A stretch of DNA of 52,943 nt. Source: Guyparkeria sp. GTDB taxonomy: Bacteria; Pseudomonadota; Gammaproteobacteria; Halothiobacillales; Halothiobacillaceae. The number at the start of each line of letters is the position of its first letter. The stretch's first letter is position 1. Location: contig JAGXGL010000057.1 of assembly GCA_024636755.1 (NCBI GenBank), forward strand, positions 1 through 52,943, written 5' to 3'. The notes under the pieces were generated by a model. The model was not told the origin of the DNA. It searched no databases and saw only the letters and a program-made list of their open reading frames with translations. Of this stretch, positions 11,080 through 19,867 are shown piece after piece. The translations under genes were made by a program, and so were the position numbers.

Positions 11080-11564
11080 CGTCCCATCAACTCCGTCAGG
11101 GTGCGCAACCGGTCGACCGTGGCCACCGAGGGCGGCTCGCCGTCAACGAACAGGGCGGCCTCGGCGGGCGCCTGGTCGAGAAAAGCCGACAGCCAGGCAT
11201 GCAGATCGGCCGGCTGGTCACTGGCCGGCACCAGGCCCACCACCGCCGGCTTACCGTGGGTATCGGGACGCCAGATCGGCGTATCACCCGTCAGGCGCAC
11301 CACGGCATGGTCGCCGGCATCAGCCAGTGCCTGCCACGCCGGCGACCAGGCGGGCTTCTCGACCACCACGAACACCTCGCCGGGGGACTCCTCCAACTCG
11401 GCGAGTACGGTCTCGACATCCGGGTCGTCACCGGCCACCCACAAAGCGTCCTGCTCGTTGAGCAGGAAGGCCACGCGCCAGTCAGCCGGCATCTCGGGAT
11501 CGAAGAAACTCGATTCGAGCGCCGGCGAACGCCGGAAACGCAGACCAAGATGTGTCGCCTTCAT
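11076..11564 (-). CDS. Protein of unknown function heading the mla cluster
   Basis: 162 residues; I do not recognise a family with confidence. It is a soluble acidic protein with no signal peptide or membrane segment, and with several Trp residues (ADWRVAFLLNEQDALWV near 27-43, KPAWSPAWQAL near 70-80). The ending PPSVATVDRLRTLTELMGR resembles short single-domain proteins near DUF72, but this is only a weak impression. The 4-base overlap with mlaF indicates co-translation and so a possible link with phospholipid transport. A GAGG site sits 12 bases before the ATG, somewhat far. A 50-base gap separates it from the SUMF1 gene upstream on the same strand. Confidence 0.75.
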   Translation of the reverse strand: MKATHLGLRFRRSPALESSFFDPEMPADWRVAFLLNEQDALWVAGDDPDVETVLAELEESPGEVFVVVEKPAWSPAWQALADAGDHAVVRLTGDTPIWRPDTHGKPAVVGLVPASDQPADLHAWLSAFLDQAPAEAALFVDGEPPSVATVDRLRTLTELMGR

Positions 11565-11614
11565 CGCGGGTGGCTACCTCGGAAAATCAATCGACCGCGC
11601 ATGATACACGTCGC

Positions 11615-12475
11615 TCAGGCCCCGATCTCGCGCAGCAAACGAAAACCCAGATTCAGGTCGAATTCGTCCTGGTGGCGACGGGCCCGCGAGCCGCTACGGC
11701 AGGCCCCTGGCGGATCGAACCACGACCCACCGCGCACCGCGCGCAGGTAACGGTATTTCCGATCGATGCTCCGATACGCCCGATCACCGGGGCGCGGCCC
11801 GTCGGCAAAGGCATCGCGCCAGTGATCCAGGGTGAATTCCTGCAGGTTGCCGTGCACCTCGAACAAGCCCCAGGCATTCGGCGGCAGGCTCCCCACGGGG
11901 ACCGGCTTGCCCACGCCACAGAGGAACAACCCGCGGGTGCAATGCAGACCGCCGGCACAATTGACCTCCTGTCGGCGGATTCGGTCGCCGAAACAGAACA
12001 TGGTGTCGGTGCCCGCGCGGGCGGCGTACTCCCACTCGGCTTCCGTGGGCAGGCGATAGCTGTGCCCGGTGACCTCGCTCAGCCACCGCGCGTAGGCCTC
12101 GGCATCGCGCGCCGAGACGTTGTACATGGGAAATTCCGGATCGTTCCAGCTGAAGGGGCGTGGCCGGCGATGCCCGCTCGCCGCGAGGAACGCAGCATAC
12201 TCGCGACGACGTATTGCCCCCCGGGTGATGGCAAAGGCGCGCTCAAAATGCACCTCGTGCCGCGGCTGCTCGACGGGGCGCGCACCATGTTCACTGGCCC
12301 GGCTACCCATCCAGCACCCACCGGGCGGAATCACGGCCACCTCGGGCGCCGGCTCGCCACCGGCATGGCCATCCCGGAAAAACACCTCCAGGCCACGATG
12401 GCGAGCCGCCTCGCGTTGTCGCTCGATCACCGCATCAACAAGATCGGCCTGAATGGCCGTGGCATCCGGCTGCAT
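11615..12475 (-). CDS. SUMF1/FGE-like (C-type-lectin-fold) domain protein
   Basis: 286 residues from the ATG at 12475 (a GGGGGTG site lies 5 bases upstream; a longer frame reaches 12529). The fold signatures are VIPPGGCWMGS, YRLPTEAEWEYAARAGT, NAWGLFEVHGNLQEFT and RAVRGGSWFDPPG ending in LGFRLLRE. This is the formylglycine-generating-enzyme family. True FGE has two active-site cysteines after RGGS; here the first is Asp (WFDPPGAC) and only the second Cys remains, so sulfatase activation is unlikely. Related proteins without the pair include NirV, PvdO and other maturation or binding proteins. There is no signal peptide. It lies between the divergent mla and kds-lpt clusters; its substrate is unknown. 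Confidence 0.85.
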   Translation of the reverse strand: MQPDATAIQADLVDAVIERQREAARHRGLEVFFRDGHAGGEPAPEVAVIPPGGCWMGSRASEHGARPVEQPRHEVHFERAFAITRGAIRRREYAAFLAASGHRRPRPFSWNDPEFPMYNVSARDAEAYARWLSEVTGHSYRLPTEAEWEYAARAGTDTMFCFGDRIRRQEVNCAGGLHCTRGLFLCGVGKPVPVGSLPPNAWGLFEVHGNLQEFTLDHWRDAFADGPRPGDRAYRSIDRKYRYLRAVRGGSWFDPPGACRSGSRARRHQDEFDLNLGFRLLREIGA

Positions 12476-12592
12476 TCGCTCACCCCCAGGACAGAAACGG
12501 ACTGACGTCGGAACCGGATAGATCGCCACCTGTCTTCACCGCCGCCTGTTCTAAAAGGTGCGACAAGCCACGGCGGTCCGTTCGCGTCGGAC

Positions 12593-12601
12593 TGATATAC
12601 T
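12593..12601 (+). promoter_or_regulatory. Candidate extended -10 promoter of the kdsD-lpt operon
   Basis: The sequence TGATATACT contains a TATACT -10 box (5 of 6 matches) preceded by the TG of an extended -10 element. It would start RNA about 33 bases before the kdsD ATG. No good -35 hexamer is seen 16-18 bases upstream, as is common for extended -10 promoters. It lies in the 165-base divergent gap between kdsD and the SUMF1 gene. Assignment is from the motif only. Confidence 0.45.
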
Positions 12602-12640
12602 TCGAGCCCCAAAAATCTTAGCACGCCAACCGGATACCCC

Positions 12641-13627
12641 ATGGAGCCCAACGCCCTGCATCCCGACAACCTGCTGCGCATGGCCCGCGAGGTGATCGAT
12701 ATCGAGCGGCAGGCCATCGACGCGCTGCCCGCAAGACTCGACCAGGCCTTCGTCGACGCCTGCCGTCTGATGCTCGATTGCGAGGCCCGGGTGATTGTTA
12801 CAGGCATGGGCAAGTCCGGTCATATCGGCGGCAAGATCGCCGCCACATTGGCGAGCACCGGCACCCCGGCCTTCTTCGTCCACCCGGGCGAGGCGAGTCA
12901 CGGCGATCTGGGCATGATTACCCAGCGCGACGTGGTCATCGCCCTATCTAACTCCGGGGAAACGGGCGAGATGTTGGCCATCCTGCCGGTGATCAAGCGT
13001 CTCGGCGTGGGTTTGATCGCCATGACCGGCCGTCCGCAGTCGACGCTCGCCCAGGCGGCCGACGTGCATCTGGACGTCGGCGTCGACCGCGAGGCCTGCC
13101 CCCTCAACCTTGCCCCGACCGCGAGCACCACCGCCACGCTCGTCATGGGCGATGCCCTCGCCGTCGCCCTGCTCGACGCCCGCGGCTTTCAGCCCGAGGA
13201 TTTCGCCCTCTCCCATCCGGGTGGCTCGCTGGGCCGGCGCCTGCTGCTGCACGTGCGCGATGTGATGCATACCGGCGAGCAGCTGCCGCGGGTGGGGCCT
13301 CGGCACAGCGTCAAGCAGGCGTTGCTGGTGATGTCCTCGGGCGGGCTGGGCATGGCGGCCGTCGTCGATGAAGACGATCGCTTGCTCGGACTGTTTACCG
13401 ACGGCGATCTGCGTCGCCTGCTCGATCAAAGCGATTTCGACCTCGACTGCCCGATCGAACGGGTGATGACCCCCGATCCGCGCACCTGCCCGGCCAACGT
13501 GCTCGCCGCCGAGGCGATGGCGATGATGGAGCGCGACAAGATCAACGGCCTGCTGATCGTCGACGAGAAAAAGCACCTGGTCGGCGCCCTGAATATGCAC
13601 GATCTACTGCGGGCGGGAGTGGCGTAA
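12641..13627 (+). CDS. kdsD: D-arabinose 5-phosphate isomerase
   Basis: 328 residues, the usual length. It converts ribulose 5-phosphate to arabinose 5-phosphate, the first step toward KDO for lipopolysaccharide. An N-terminal SIS domain carries VIVTGMGKSGHIGGKIAATLASTGTPAFFVHPGEA (about 49-83) and the sugar-phosphate loop ALSNSGETGE (about 103-112). Two CBS domains follow (about 208-328), ending with the KINGLLIVDEKKHLVGALNMHDLL repeat. The ribosome site is weak. The stop overlaps the start of kdsC (TAATG). First gene of the LPS-export operon. Confidence 0.96.
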   Translation: MEPNALHPDNLLRMAREVIDIERQAIDALPARLDQAFVDACRLMLDCEARVIVTGMGKSGHIGGKIAATLASTGTPAFFVHPGEASHGDLGMITQRDVVIALSNSGETGEMLAILPVIKRLGVGLIAMTGRPQSTLAQAADVHLDVGVDREACPLNLAPTASTTATLVMGDALAVALLDARGFQPEDFALSHPGGSLGRRLLLHVRDVMHTGEQLPRVGPRHSVKQALLVMSSGGLGMAAVVDEDDRLLGLFTDGDLRRLLDQSDFDLDCPIERVMTPDPRTCPANVLAAEAMAMMERDKINGLLIVDEKKHLVGALNMHDLLRAGVA

Positions 13628-14160
13628 TGGCCGGGCATGACACGACATGGATTGAACGGGCGCGGCAGGTCCGGCTGCTGGTGCTCGATGTGGACGGCGT
13701 GATGACCGACGGCCGCCTGCACCTGACCGAGGATGGCGAGGAACACAAGATATTTCACAGCCGCGATGGCCACGGCATCAAGCTGATCCAGGAACTGGGC
13801 GTCGATGTCGCGATCATCACCGGGCGTTCGTCGCCCGCGGTCAGCCAACGGGCCAAGTCACTGGGCATCCAGCACGTGGTGCTCGGCGCCACCGACAAGG
13901 GCCAGGCGATCGAGGAACTGGCGCAGTTGCTTGAAATCAGCCTCGACGAGATCGCCGCGATGGGCGACGACGTCCTGGACCTGCCGATGCTCAATCGCGC
14001 CGGACTGTCCGCGACGGTCAGCGACGCCCCCATGGTGATCCGCAGCCGGGTCGACTGGATCAGCCCGGTTCCCGGCGGCTACGGGGCGGTGCGGGCGCTC
14101 ATCGACACGCTGATCGATGCGCGCGACCAATGGGGTGAAGTACTGGCGCGGTACCGCTGA
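13627..14160 (+). CDS. kdsC: KDO 8-phosphate phosphatase
   Basis: 177 residues, a minimal cap-less HAD phosphatase that releases KDO from KDO 8-phosphate. The motifs are LLVLDVDGVMTDGRL (D21 and D23 of the DxD catalytic pair), ITGRSS (motif II) and AMGDDVLDLPML (motif IV acidic pair). It overlaps kdsD by one base and lptC starts 2 bases after its stop, so the three are co-translated. Substrate assignment rests on family and on kdsD next door. Confidence 0.96.
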   Translation: MAGHDTTWIERARQVRLLVLDVDGVMTDGRLHLTEDGEEHKIFHSRDGHGIKLIQELGVDVAIITGRSSPAVSQRAKSLGIQHVVLGATDKGQAIEELAQLLEISLDEIAAMGDDVLDLPMLNRAGLSATVSDAPMVIRSRVDWISPVPGGYGAVRALIDTLIDARDQWGEVLARYR

Positions 14161-14162
14161 TC

Positions 14163-14786
14163 ATGCGCTGGCCGCTCTCCTCACGGGTCAATCGCGGCCT
14201 GGTCGCCATCGCCGGGCTGGGATTGGTTGGCTGGCTGGCGTGGCAGAACCTCGCCGACGAGCTGGCCCAGCCAACCGATACAGCCGGCGGCTACGCCCAG
14301 CGCCTCGACAATGCCACCACCTGGCAATACGACGAGGCGGGCCAACTTGCCTATCGGCTTGAGAGCTCGCAGGCCATTCACCTCGACCAGACGACCACGG
14401 GAGACCACTACGAGCTCGACTCCCCGCGTGCCACCCTGCTGGATGCCGATCCGACCGTGCCGCCTTGGACACTGCGCGCCGAACGCGGCACGGTGACGGA
14501 GCGAGGCGAGACGGTCGAACTGGCAGGGTCGGTTCACGCGCAGCGCCAGCCGCACCAGGAGCGCGGATTGCTGGAACTGACCACCGAACAGCTTTGGCTC
14601 TATCCGGCACAGCGCCAGGCGCGCACCGACGTCCCGGGGCGTTTCAGCGAGACCGCGCCGGACGGCACGCCCCGCTGGCACAGTAACGCCGAGCAGCTCG
14701 CCCTCGACTGGGGCGACAAGATCCTGACCCAGACCGGGCAGGTCCGCGACGAAATCCAACCCGGCACGACCGACAAAACCGACTAA
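14163..14786 (+). CDS. lptC: LptC, inner-membrane anchored LPS-transport bridge protein
   Basis: 207 residues. An N-terminal membrane anchor (GLVAIAGLGLVGWLAW, about 11-26) is followed by a periplasmic beta-jellyroll with repeating LPS-transport motifs (YRLESSQAIHL, LRAERGTVTERGETVELAG). LptC takes LPS from LptB2FG and passes it to LptA. Sequence is weakly conserved in this family, so the call leans on topology and on its place between kdsC and lptA, the invariant gene order. Slightly longer than E. coli LptC (191). Confidence 0.9.
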   Translation: MRWPLSSRVNRGLVAIAGLGLVGWLAWQNLADELAQPTDTAGGYAQRLDNATTWQYDEAGQLAYRLESSQAIHLDQTTTGDHYELDSPRATLLDADPTVPPWTLRAERGTVTERGETVELAGSVHAQRQPHQERGLLELTTEQLWLYPAQRQARTDVPGRFSETAPDGTPRWHSNAEQLALDWGDKILTQTGQVRDEIQPGTTDKTD

Positions 14787-14851
14787 CCCACCCGACTCGG
14801 CACGGCAGCTACGCCACCCCGACGCCGGCGAGAAGGCAGGAAGATCACACC

Positions 14852-15406
14852 ATGCAGATTCCAACGTATTCCAACCACTCAAGCCGCAACCACGCAACCT
14901 GGCTCGCGACAGTCGGCCTGTCACTGATGATCGGCCTGGGCACCCAGCCTGCATTGGCGGCACAGGCCGACCGGGCGCAGCCGGTCAAGGTCCAGGCGGA
15001 CAAGAAGGTGACCCGTTACCAGGAGGGCACCAGTGTCTACACCGGTAGCGTGGTGATCGACCAGGGCAGCCTGCATGCCACCGGCGACCGCGCGACGCTC
15101 TATCTTGAGGAGGGCGAGCTGGTGCGGGCGGTGCTCGTGGGTCACCCCGCCACCTTCCGCGAGCGCGATGACGAAGGCAACTGGGTCGAGGGCGAGGCGC
15201 GCGAAGCGGACTACCGCACCGCCGAAGGCAAGATCGAGCTGACCGACGAGGCCTGGCTAAAGCGCAGCGGCGACGACATCCGCTCCGATCGCATCACCTA
15301 CGACCTGGAAAGCGAGGTGGTCGAGGCCGGCGAGGAAGGCGGCAACGCACGTGTCGAGATGACCCTGCAGCCACGCAACAAGAAAGAAGACAACGGTGGG
15401 GACTGA
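14852..15406 (+). CDS. lptA: LptA, periplasmic LPS-transport bridge protein
   Basis: 184 residues with a signal peptide ([22 protein letters not shown], cleaved near residue 37) and an OstA/LptA jellyroll: repeated [32 protein letters not shown] and [15 protein letters not shown] strands. LptA polymerises into the bridge that carries LPS across the periplasm to LptDE. The AGGAAG site lies 8 bases before the ATG. A 65-base gap follows lptC. The Lys/Asn/Asp-rich tail is polar and probably disordered. Confidence 0.94.
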   Translation: MQIPTYSNHSSRNHATWLATVGLSLMIGLGTQPALAAQADRAQPVKVQADKKVTRYQEGTSVYTGSVVIDQGSLHATGDRATLYLEEGELVRAVLVGHPATFRERDDEGNWVEGEAREADYRTAEGKIELTDEAWLKRSGDDIRSDRITYDLESEVVEAGEEGGNARVEMTLQPRNKKEDNGGD

Positions 15407-15413
15407 CGCAACG

Positions 15414-16190
15414 ATGACCGCGGCAACCACCCAATCGCGCACTGCCTCCACCGAACAACGGCACCCCGCCCTGCTCGAGGTGCGCAGCCTGTCGAAGAGT
15501 TACGGGGCTCGTCCGGTCGTGCGCGATGTGTCATTGAGCGTCGAGGCCGGTGAGATCGTTGGCCTGCTCGGCCCCAACGGGGCCGGCAAGACGACCAGCT
15601 TTTACATGATCGTCGGACTGGTCGGGGTCGACCAGGGCGGGGTCTATCTCGATGGACACGACATCACGCACACGCCGATCGATCGGCGCGCACACCTCGG
15701 CCTGGGTTACCTGCCGCAGGAACCCTCGGTGTTTCGCAAGCTGACCGTGCGCGAGAACATCCTCGCCATCCTCGAACTGCGCCGCGATCTCAACGGGGCG
15801 ACTCGCCGACGCGCGCTCGACGACTTGCTCCAGGAACTCAACATCACCCACATCGCCGGCTCCAAGGGCCAATCCCTGTCCGGTGGCGAGCGACGTCGCG
15901 TGGAAATCGCCCGGGCGCTGGCCGCCAACCCCCGCGCCATGCTGCTCGACGAGCCATTTGCCGGTATCGACCCGATCTCCGTGATCGACATCCAGCGCAT
16001 CATCGAGCACCTGCGCGATCGTGGCATCGGCGTGCTGATCACCGATCACAACGTCCGCGAGACCCTCGGCGTGTGCAAACGCGCCTACATCGTCTCCGAC
16101 GGCACAATCCTCGCCCACGGCACCGCCGACGAGTTGCTGGCAAACCAGTCGGTGCGGGACGTCTACCTCGGCCACGATTTCACGCTGTGA
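15414..16190 (+). CDS. lptB: LptB, ATPase of the LPS export transporter
   Basis: 258 residues from the ATG at 15414; a GTG at 15396 would overlap the end of lptA and is also possible. The ABC ATPase core has Walker [21 protein letters not shown], the LptB-type [15 protein letters not shown]-loop region, signature [15 protein letters not shown], Walker [15 protein letters not shown] and the switch His in [11 protein letters not shown]. LptB dimers power LptFG extraction of LPS from the inner membrane; lptFG are not in this window. The first 20 or so residues are an extra Ala/Thr-rich N-terminus compared with E. coli. Confidence 0.96.
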   Translation: MTAATTQSRTASTEQRHPALLEVRSLSKSYGARPVVRDVSLSVEAGEIVGLLGPNGAGKTTSFYMIVGLVGVDQGGVYLDGHDITHTPIDRRAHLGLGYLPQEPSVFRKLTVRENILAILELRRDLNGATRRRALDDLLQELNITHIAGSKGQSLSGGERRRVEIARALAANPRAMLLDEPFAGIDPISVIDIQRIIEHLRDRGIGVLITDHNVRETLGVCKRAYIVSDGTILAHGTADELLANQSVRDVYLGHDFTL

Positions 16191-16405
16191 TTCGTCTTGC
16201 CGAACCACCGATCGACCCAATCGGCGTTCGGCGTCCGCGGCAAAATCGTTGGCACAGTGCGCCTCCATTCGGCTAAACTGAACCTCATGCAAATTGCGTG
16301 CGCAACCTCACTTCATTACCCCACACCGGGCTCGGCAACACCCATGCCAGCCAACCACCTGGCCCGCATCACACCCGACGCTGACTCCACCGCGGGAGGC
16401 ATGAC

Positions 16406-17890
16406 ATGTCCGGTATGAAGGCAGGACTCGAACTTCGCCTGGGCCAGTCACTGGCCATGACGCCACAGCTACAGCAGTCGATTCGACTACTGCAACTCTC
16501 CACCCTGGAGCTGAGCCTAGAGATCCAGCAGGCGCTCGACACCAACCCGTTGCTCGAGGTCGGCGAAGACGAGCATCCCGAGGAAGAGACGGCCGAGCAG
16601 GAGGCCAAGGAAGAGCAGGACCCCGGCCTCCAGGCCGGCGAGGAACTCCTTGATGACCGCAAGGACAAGTCGGCCGATGACGACCTGGTGGTGGACTCGA
16701 CCTGGGACGACTACTACGAGTCCGATGGCAGCACCCCCCTGAGTGCCAACGCCCCCGGCGACGACTACGACCCCTTCGCGACGCAATCGACCGGCGAAGA
16801 CAATCTTCGTGATCACCTGCTGAGCCAGATCCATCTCGCCACGCTGTCGGAAACCGACCGGCGGATCGCCACCGCCCTGATCGAATCGATCGAACCGTCC
16901 GGCTATCTCGACGAATCCCTCGAGGAACTCGTCGCCCTGCTGAAAGACGAGTTGCCGGGGATCGATGCCGAGGAAGTCGAAGCCACGCTTCACTACATCC
17001 AGCGACTCGATCCACTGGGCGTCGGCGCCCGCTCGCTGGCCGAGTGCCTGATCATCCAGATCGACCATCTTCATGCCGACGACCCGGCCGCCGCGGATGC
17101 CCGCGCCGTGCTCGAGGGCAACTGGCTCGAAGCGATCGCCCGGCGTGAGCTGCCGCAGGTCACCAAGGGGCTGGGCATCAGTCGCGAACGCCTCGAGGCG
17201 GCGCTGGGGCTCATCCAGTTGCTCGACCCCCGCCCCGGGCTTGCGATCGGAGACACGACGGCCGACTACATCAAGCCAGACGTGATTGTCACCCATCGGG
17301 AGGACGGCTGGCACGTCGACCTCAACCCGGAAATCGCGCCGCGACTGCGAGTGAACCAGACTTATGCCAGCCTGATCGATCGATCCAGCCGCGGCAAGGA
17401 TGCCACCTACATCCGCAACCACCTGCAGGAAGCCCGCTGGTTCATCAAGAGCCTGCGCAGCCGCAATGAGTCCCTGCTGAACGTGGCACGCGAGATCGTG
17501 CGCCGGCAGATCGAGTTCTTCGAGCACGGCGAGATCGCGATGAAGCCCCTGGTGTTGCGCGAGATCGCCGAGACACTCGAACTGCACGAATCGACGGTCA
17601 GCCGGGTAACCACCAACAAGTACATGCTCACCCCCAGGGGCGTGTTCGAGTTCAAGTACTTCTTCTCCAGCCATGTCGGCACCAGCGACGGCGGCGAGTG
17701 CTCGGCGACCGCCATCCGGGCGCGCATCAAGAAGCTGGTCGAGGAAGAAAATCCCAAGAAGCCCTTGAGCGACGCCAAGATTGCCACCATGCTGGGAGAT
17801 GAGGGGATCGACGTCGCAAGACGGACGATCGCCAAATACCGCGAGGCGATGGGAATTGCCTCATCAACCGACCGCAAGCGACTGATATAA
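16406..17890 (+). CDS. rpoN: RNA polymerase sigma-54 factor
   Basis: 494 residues. Region I is Gln/Leu-rich (LRLGQSLAMTPQLQQSIRLLQLSTLEL, about 11-37) and binds enhancer activators. An acidic region II (about 55-115, long Glu/Asp runs) follows, then the core-binding domain, a HTH (LREIAETLELHESTVSRVT) and the C-terminal RpoN box ARRTIAKYREAMG that reads the -24 element. A GGGAGG site precedes the ATG by 7 bases. It follows lptB after 215 bases with no gene, so it may have its own promoter, although I could not identify a convincing one. A sigma-54 activator is encoded at 38911-39882. Confidence 0.97.
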   Translation: MSGMKAGLELRLGQSLAMTPQLQQSIRLLQLSTLELSLEIQQALDTNPLLEVGEDEHPEEETAEQEAKEEQDPGLQAGEELLDDRKDKSADDDLVVDSTWDDYYESDGSTPLSANAPGDDYDPFATQSTGEDNLRDHLLSQIHLATLSETDRRIATALIESIEPSGYLDESLEELVALLKDELPGIDAEEVEATLHYIQRLDPLGVGARSLAECLIIQIDHLHADDPAAADARAVLEGNWLEAIARRELPQVTKGLGISRERLEAALGLIQLLDPRPGLAIGDTTADYIKPDVIVTHREDGWHVDLNPEIAPRLRVNQTYASLIDRSSRGKDATYIRNHLQEARWFIKSLRSRNESLLNVAREIVRRQIEFFEHGEIAMKPLVLREIAETLELHESTVSRVTTNKYMLTPRGVFEFKYFFSSHVGTSDGGECSATAIRARIKKLVEEENPKKPLSDAKIATMLGDEGIDVARRTIAKYREAMGIASSTDRKRLI

Positions 17891-17911
17891 CGAACTTATA
17901 AGGAGCGGCTC

Positions 17912-18205
17912 ATGCAGATCGACATCACCGGTCATCACGTCGACGTCACCGAGGCCCTCAAGGCCCACGTCCACGAGAAGTTCACTCGACTCGAACGTCA
18001 CTTCGACAAGCTGGTGGATATCCACGTCATTCTGACCGTGGAGCGCAAGGAAGCGCAGAAGGCCGAGGCGAACCTGCACGTCAGCGGTCAGGACATGCAT
18101 GCCGACGCGACCACCGACGACATGTATGCCTCCATCGATGCCATGATCAACAAGCTCGACCGGCAGATCGTCAAGCACAAGGAAAAGCTGACCAGTCACC
18201 GCTGA
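17912..18205 (+). CDS. hpf: Ribosome hibernation-promoting factor, short form
   Basis: 97 residues, HPF/YfiA family: MQIDITGHHVDVTEALKAHVHEKF at the N-terminus and DMYASIDAMINKLDRQIVKHKEK at the C-terminus. The short form lacks the dimerisation domain of long HPF and in E. coli works with RMF to form 100S ribosome dimers. The AAGGAG site is strong. It sits 21 bases after rpoN, the usual rpoN-hpf-ptsN order. Confidence 0.95.
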   Translation: MQIDITGHHVDVTEALKAHVHEKFTRLERHFDKLVDIHVILTVERKEAQKAEANLHVSGQDMHADATTDDMYASIDAMINKLDRQIVKHKEKLTSHR

Positions 18206-18385
18206 GCCCCCTCCGCCGGGCCACTCGTCGGCGGATGACGTGAAGGCAGCGACCAATCGCCCCCTTCACGACGTCGGAATCGGTGTTGCACAGCCGGCGC
18301 AACACGCTATGATGCGCGCCGATTCAACCATTCCCGCCCCGACCCGCGAGTGATCCTCGCGACCAGTCGACCGACAGGGTGCTTA

Positions 18386-18868
18386 ATGAATACTGCCGAG
18401 CTATTTCCGATCCACCACATCCGGATCGACGAGCTGTACCAGAGCCGCAAGCGGGTTCTTGAGGTCCTTTCCGGCCTACTCGCCGACGATGAGCTCGGCG
18501 GCGAACAGGCCACCCGCATTTTCGAGGCGCTCGTCGCTCGAGAGCGGCTGGGCTGCACGGCAATTGGCCACGGCATTGCCGTTCCCCACGGTCGCGTCGA
18601 CGATATCCTCACCCCGCGTGGGGCGCTGATCCGACTTCGTGAAGGCGTGGATTTTGGCGCGCCCGACGGCGCCCCGGTCACGCTGGTGATCGGCTTGGTC
18701 ATCCCCGAGGATTGCCCGGAGCAACACCTGGAAATCCTCGGCCGACTGGCTCGTCACCTCAACGATGCCGACGAGCGGGAAACCATCATGGAGACCCAAA
18801 GCGCCGAGCGCGTGCAGGCCCTGATGGTAGAATGGCTCAAGGACGGCGCGGAAGCGACTGCGAGCTGA
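18386..18868 (+). CDS. ptsN: PTS nitrogen-regulatory protein EIIA-Ntr
   Basis: 160 residues from the ATG at 18386; a longer frame from 18350 adds 12 residues that do not match the family. The PTS EIIA-2 fold has the phosphorylatable His68 in IGHGIAVPHGRVD. EIIA-Ntr ends a regulatory phosphorelay (no sugar transport) and in other bacteria controls potassium uptake, stress and cell-envelope responses. It is separated from hpf by about 180 bases. hprK, rapZ, EIIA-Man and HPr genes follow, so most of a regulatory PTS is grouped here. Confidence 0.95.
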   Translation: MNTAELFPIHHIRIDELYQSRKRVLEVLSGLLADDELGGEQATRIFEALVARERLGCTAIGHGIAVPHGRVDDILTPRGALIRLREGVDFGAPDGAPVTLVIGLVIPEDCPEQHLEILGRLARHLNDADERETIMETQSAERVQALMVEWLKDGAEATAS

Positions 18869-18901
18869 CCCGGGCTGCGAGCCCGATCACAGGGGCAGGC
18901 C

Positions 18902-19867
18902 ATGATCCCAAGCTTCACCTATCAGCACCTTCCCTCGGACGCCGGCGATAGCGACTGGCAGCGGGCGCTTCCCGATAGCTGGGACGCGCCCGTTGCCGGT
19001 GACCAACGCCTGATCGGCTCGGCAAACCCCTGGATACCCACGCGCGTCGCGCTGATCTCCCCGTCGCTGCGTCATTACCTCCAGTGTGGCGAGGAGTGTC
19101 TGCAGCGGGCAAACGGACCGGTGGCGGCGATCAGCCCGCCCCGGGTCATCATTCTCAGCCGGGCACATGCCGACGTGCTCGCCGACTGGCTCGACCAGCA
19201 CGCCACGGCCACCAGCACGGCGGCCGACATCCATATCCTGAGCACCAGCGAGGACGACGAGACCGTCGTTCGGCGGTTGCGACGGTTATGTGGCCACACT
19301 GACGAAGACTGGCGCCATGGCGTGTTCATGGAGGTCAGCGGGTTGGGGGTGCTGATCCGCGGCTCAGCGGGCATTGGCAAGAGCGAGGTGGCACTCGAAC
19401 TCCTCAGCCGCGGGCATCGACTGATCGCCGACGACGCGCCCTGCTTCACCGCTCACGGGGAGGAAGTCACGGGCTCCTGCCCCGATCGTCTGTTCGGCCT
19501 GCTTGAAGTCCGGGGCATCGGCATCGTCGACATCCGCGAACTCTTCGGCAGCAACGCGATCAAGGCGCGCAAATACCTTCGTCTGATCGTCGACCTCTAC
19601 CCCGCCGATGCCGGCCGTCCCATCGGTGCCGAGGAGCGCCTGTTCGGCGACCGTGGCAACGAGCCGGTTGCCGGGCAGACCATTCCCGTCTGGCGCATGC
19701 CGGTGGCACCGGGGCGCAACCTTGCGGTCCTGCTGGAAACGATCGTGCGCCAGCGCAACCTCGAGCGACAGCGCGGCGGCCAGCCGGCCAGCCCGCAAAT
19801 CGCGCGGCTGTTCGCCGACGGCGAGATTCCGCCGCGCCCCGATGAAAGGCCGGAGCCCTGGTCATGA
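18902..19867 (+). CDS. hprK: HPr kinase/phosphorylase
   Basis: 321 residues. The N-terminal domain (about 1-130) is followed by the kinase domain: Walker A GSAGIGKS (154-161), LIADDAP, and the HprK signature LLEVRGIGIVDIRELFG (about 199-215). The enzyme phosphorylates or dephosphorylates HPr on serine. Its target is in the same operon: the HPr at 21231-21521 keeps a Ser53 site. Enteric bacteria lack hprK; it occurs in many other proteobacteria. The stop overlaps the start of rapZ (ATGA). Confidence 0.95.
   Translation: MIPSFTYQHLPSDAGDSDWQRALPDSWDAPVAGDQRLIGSANPWIPTRVALISPSLRHYLQCGEECLQRANGPVAAISPPRVIILSRAHADVLADWLDQHATATSTAADIHILSTSEDDETVVRRLRRLCGHTDEDWRHGVFMEVSGLGVLIRGSAGIGKSEVALELLSRGHRLIADDAPCFTAHGEEVTGSCPDRLFGLLEVRGIGIVDIRELFGSNAIKARKYLRLIVDLYPADAGRPIGAEERLFGDRGNEPVAGQTIPVWRMPVAPGRNLAVLLETIVRQRNLERQRGGQPASPQIARLFADGEIPPRPDERPEPWS

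Noticed and set aside
16250-16268. TTGGCACAGTGCGCC as a sigma-54 promoter for rpoN
   Set aside because: The -24-like GG is present, but the -12 GC is not at the right spacing; nor does it make a good sigma-70 promoter with the TAAACT downstream (19-base spacing).
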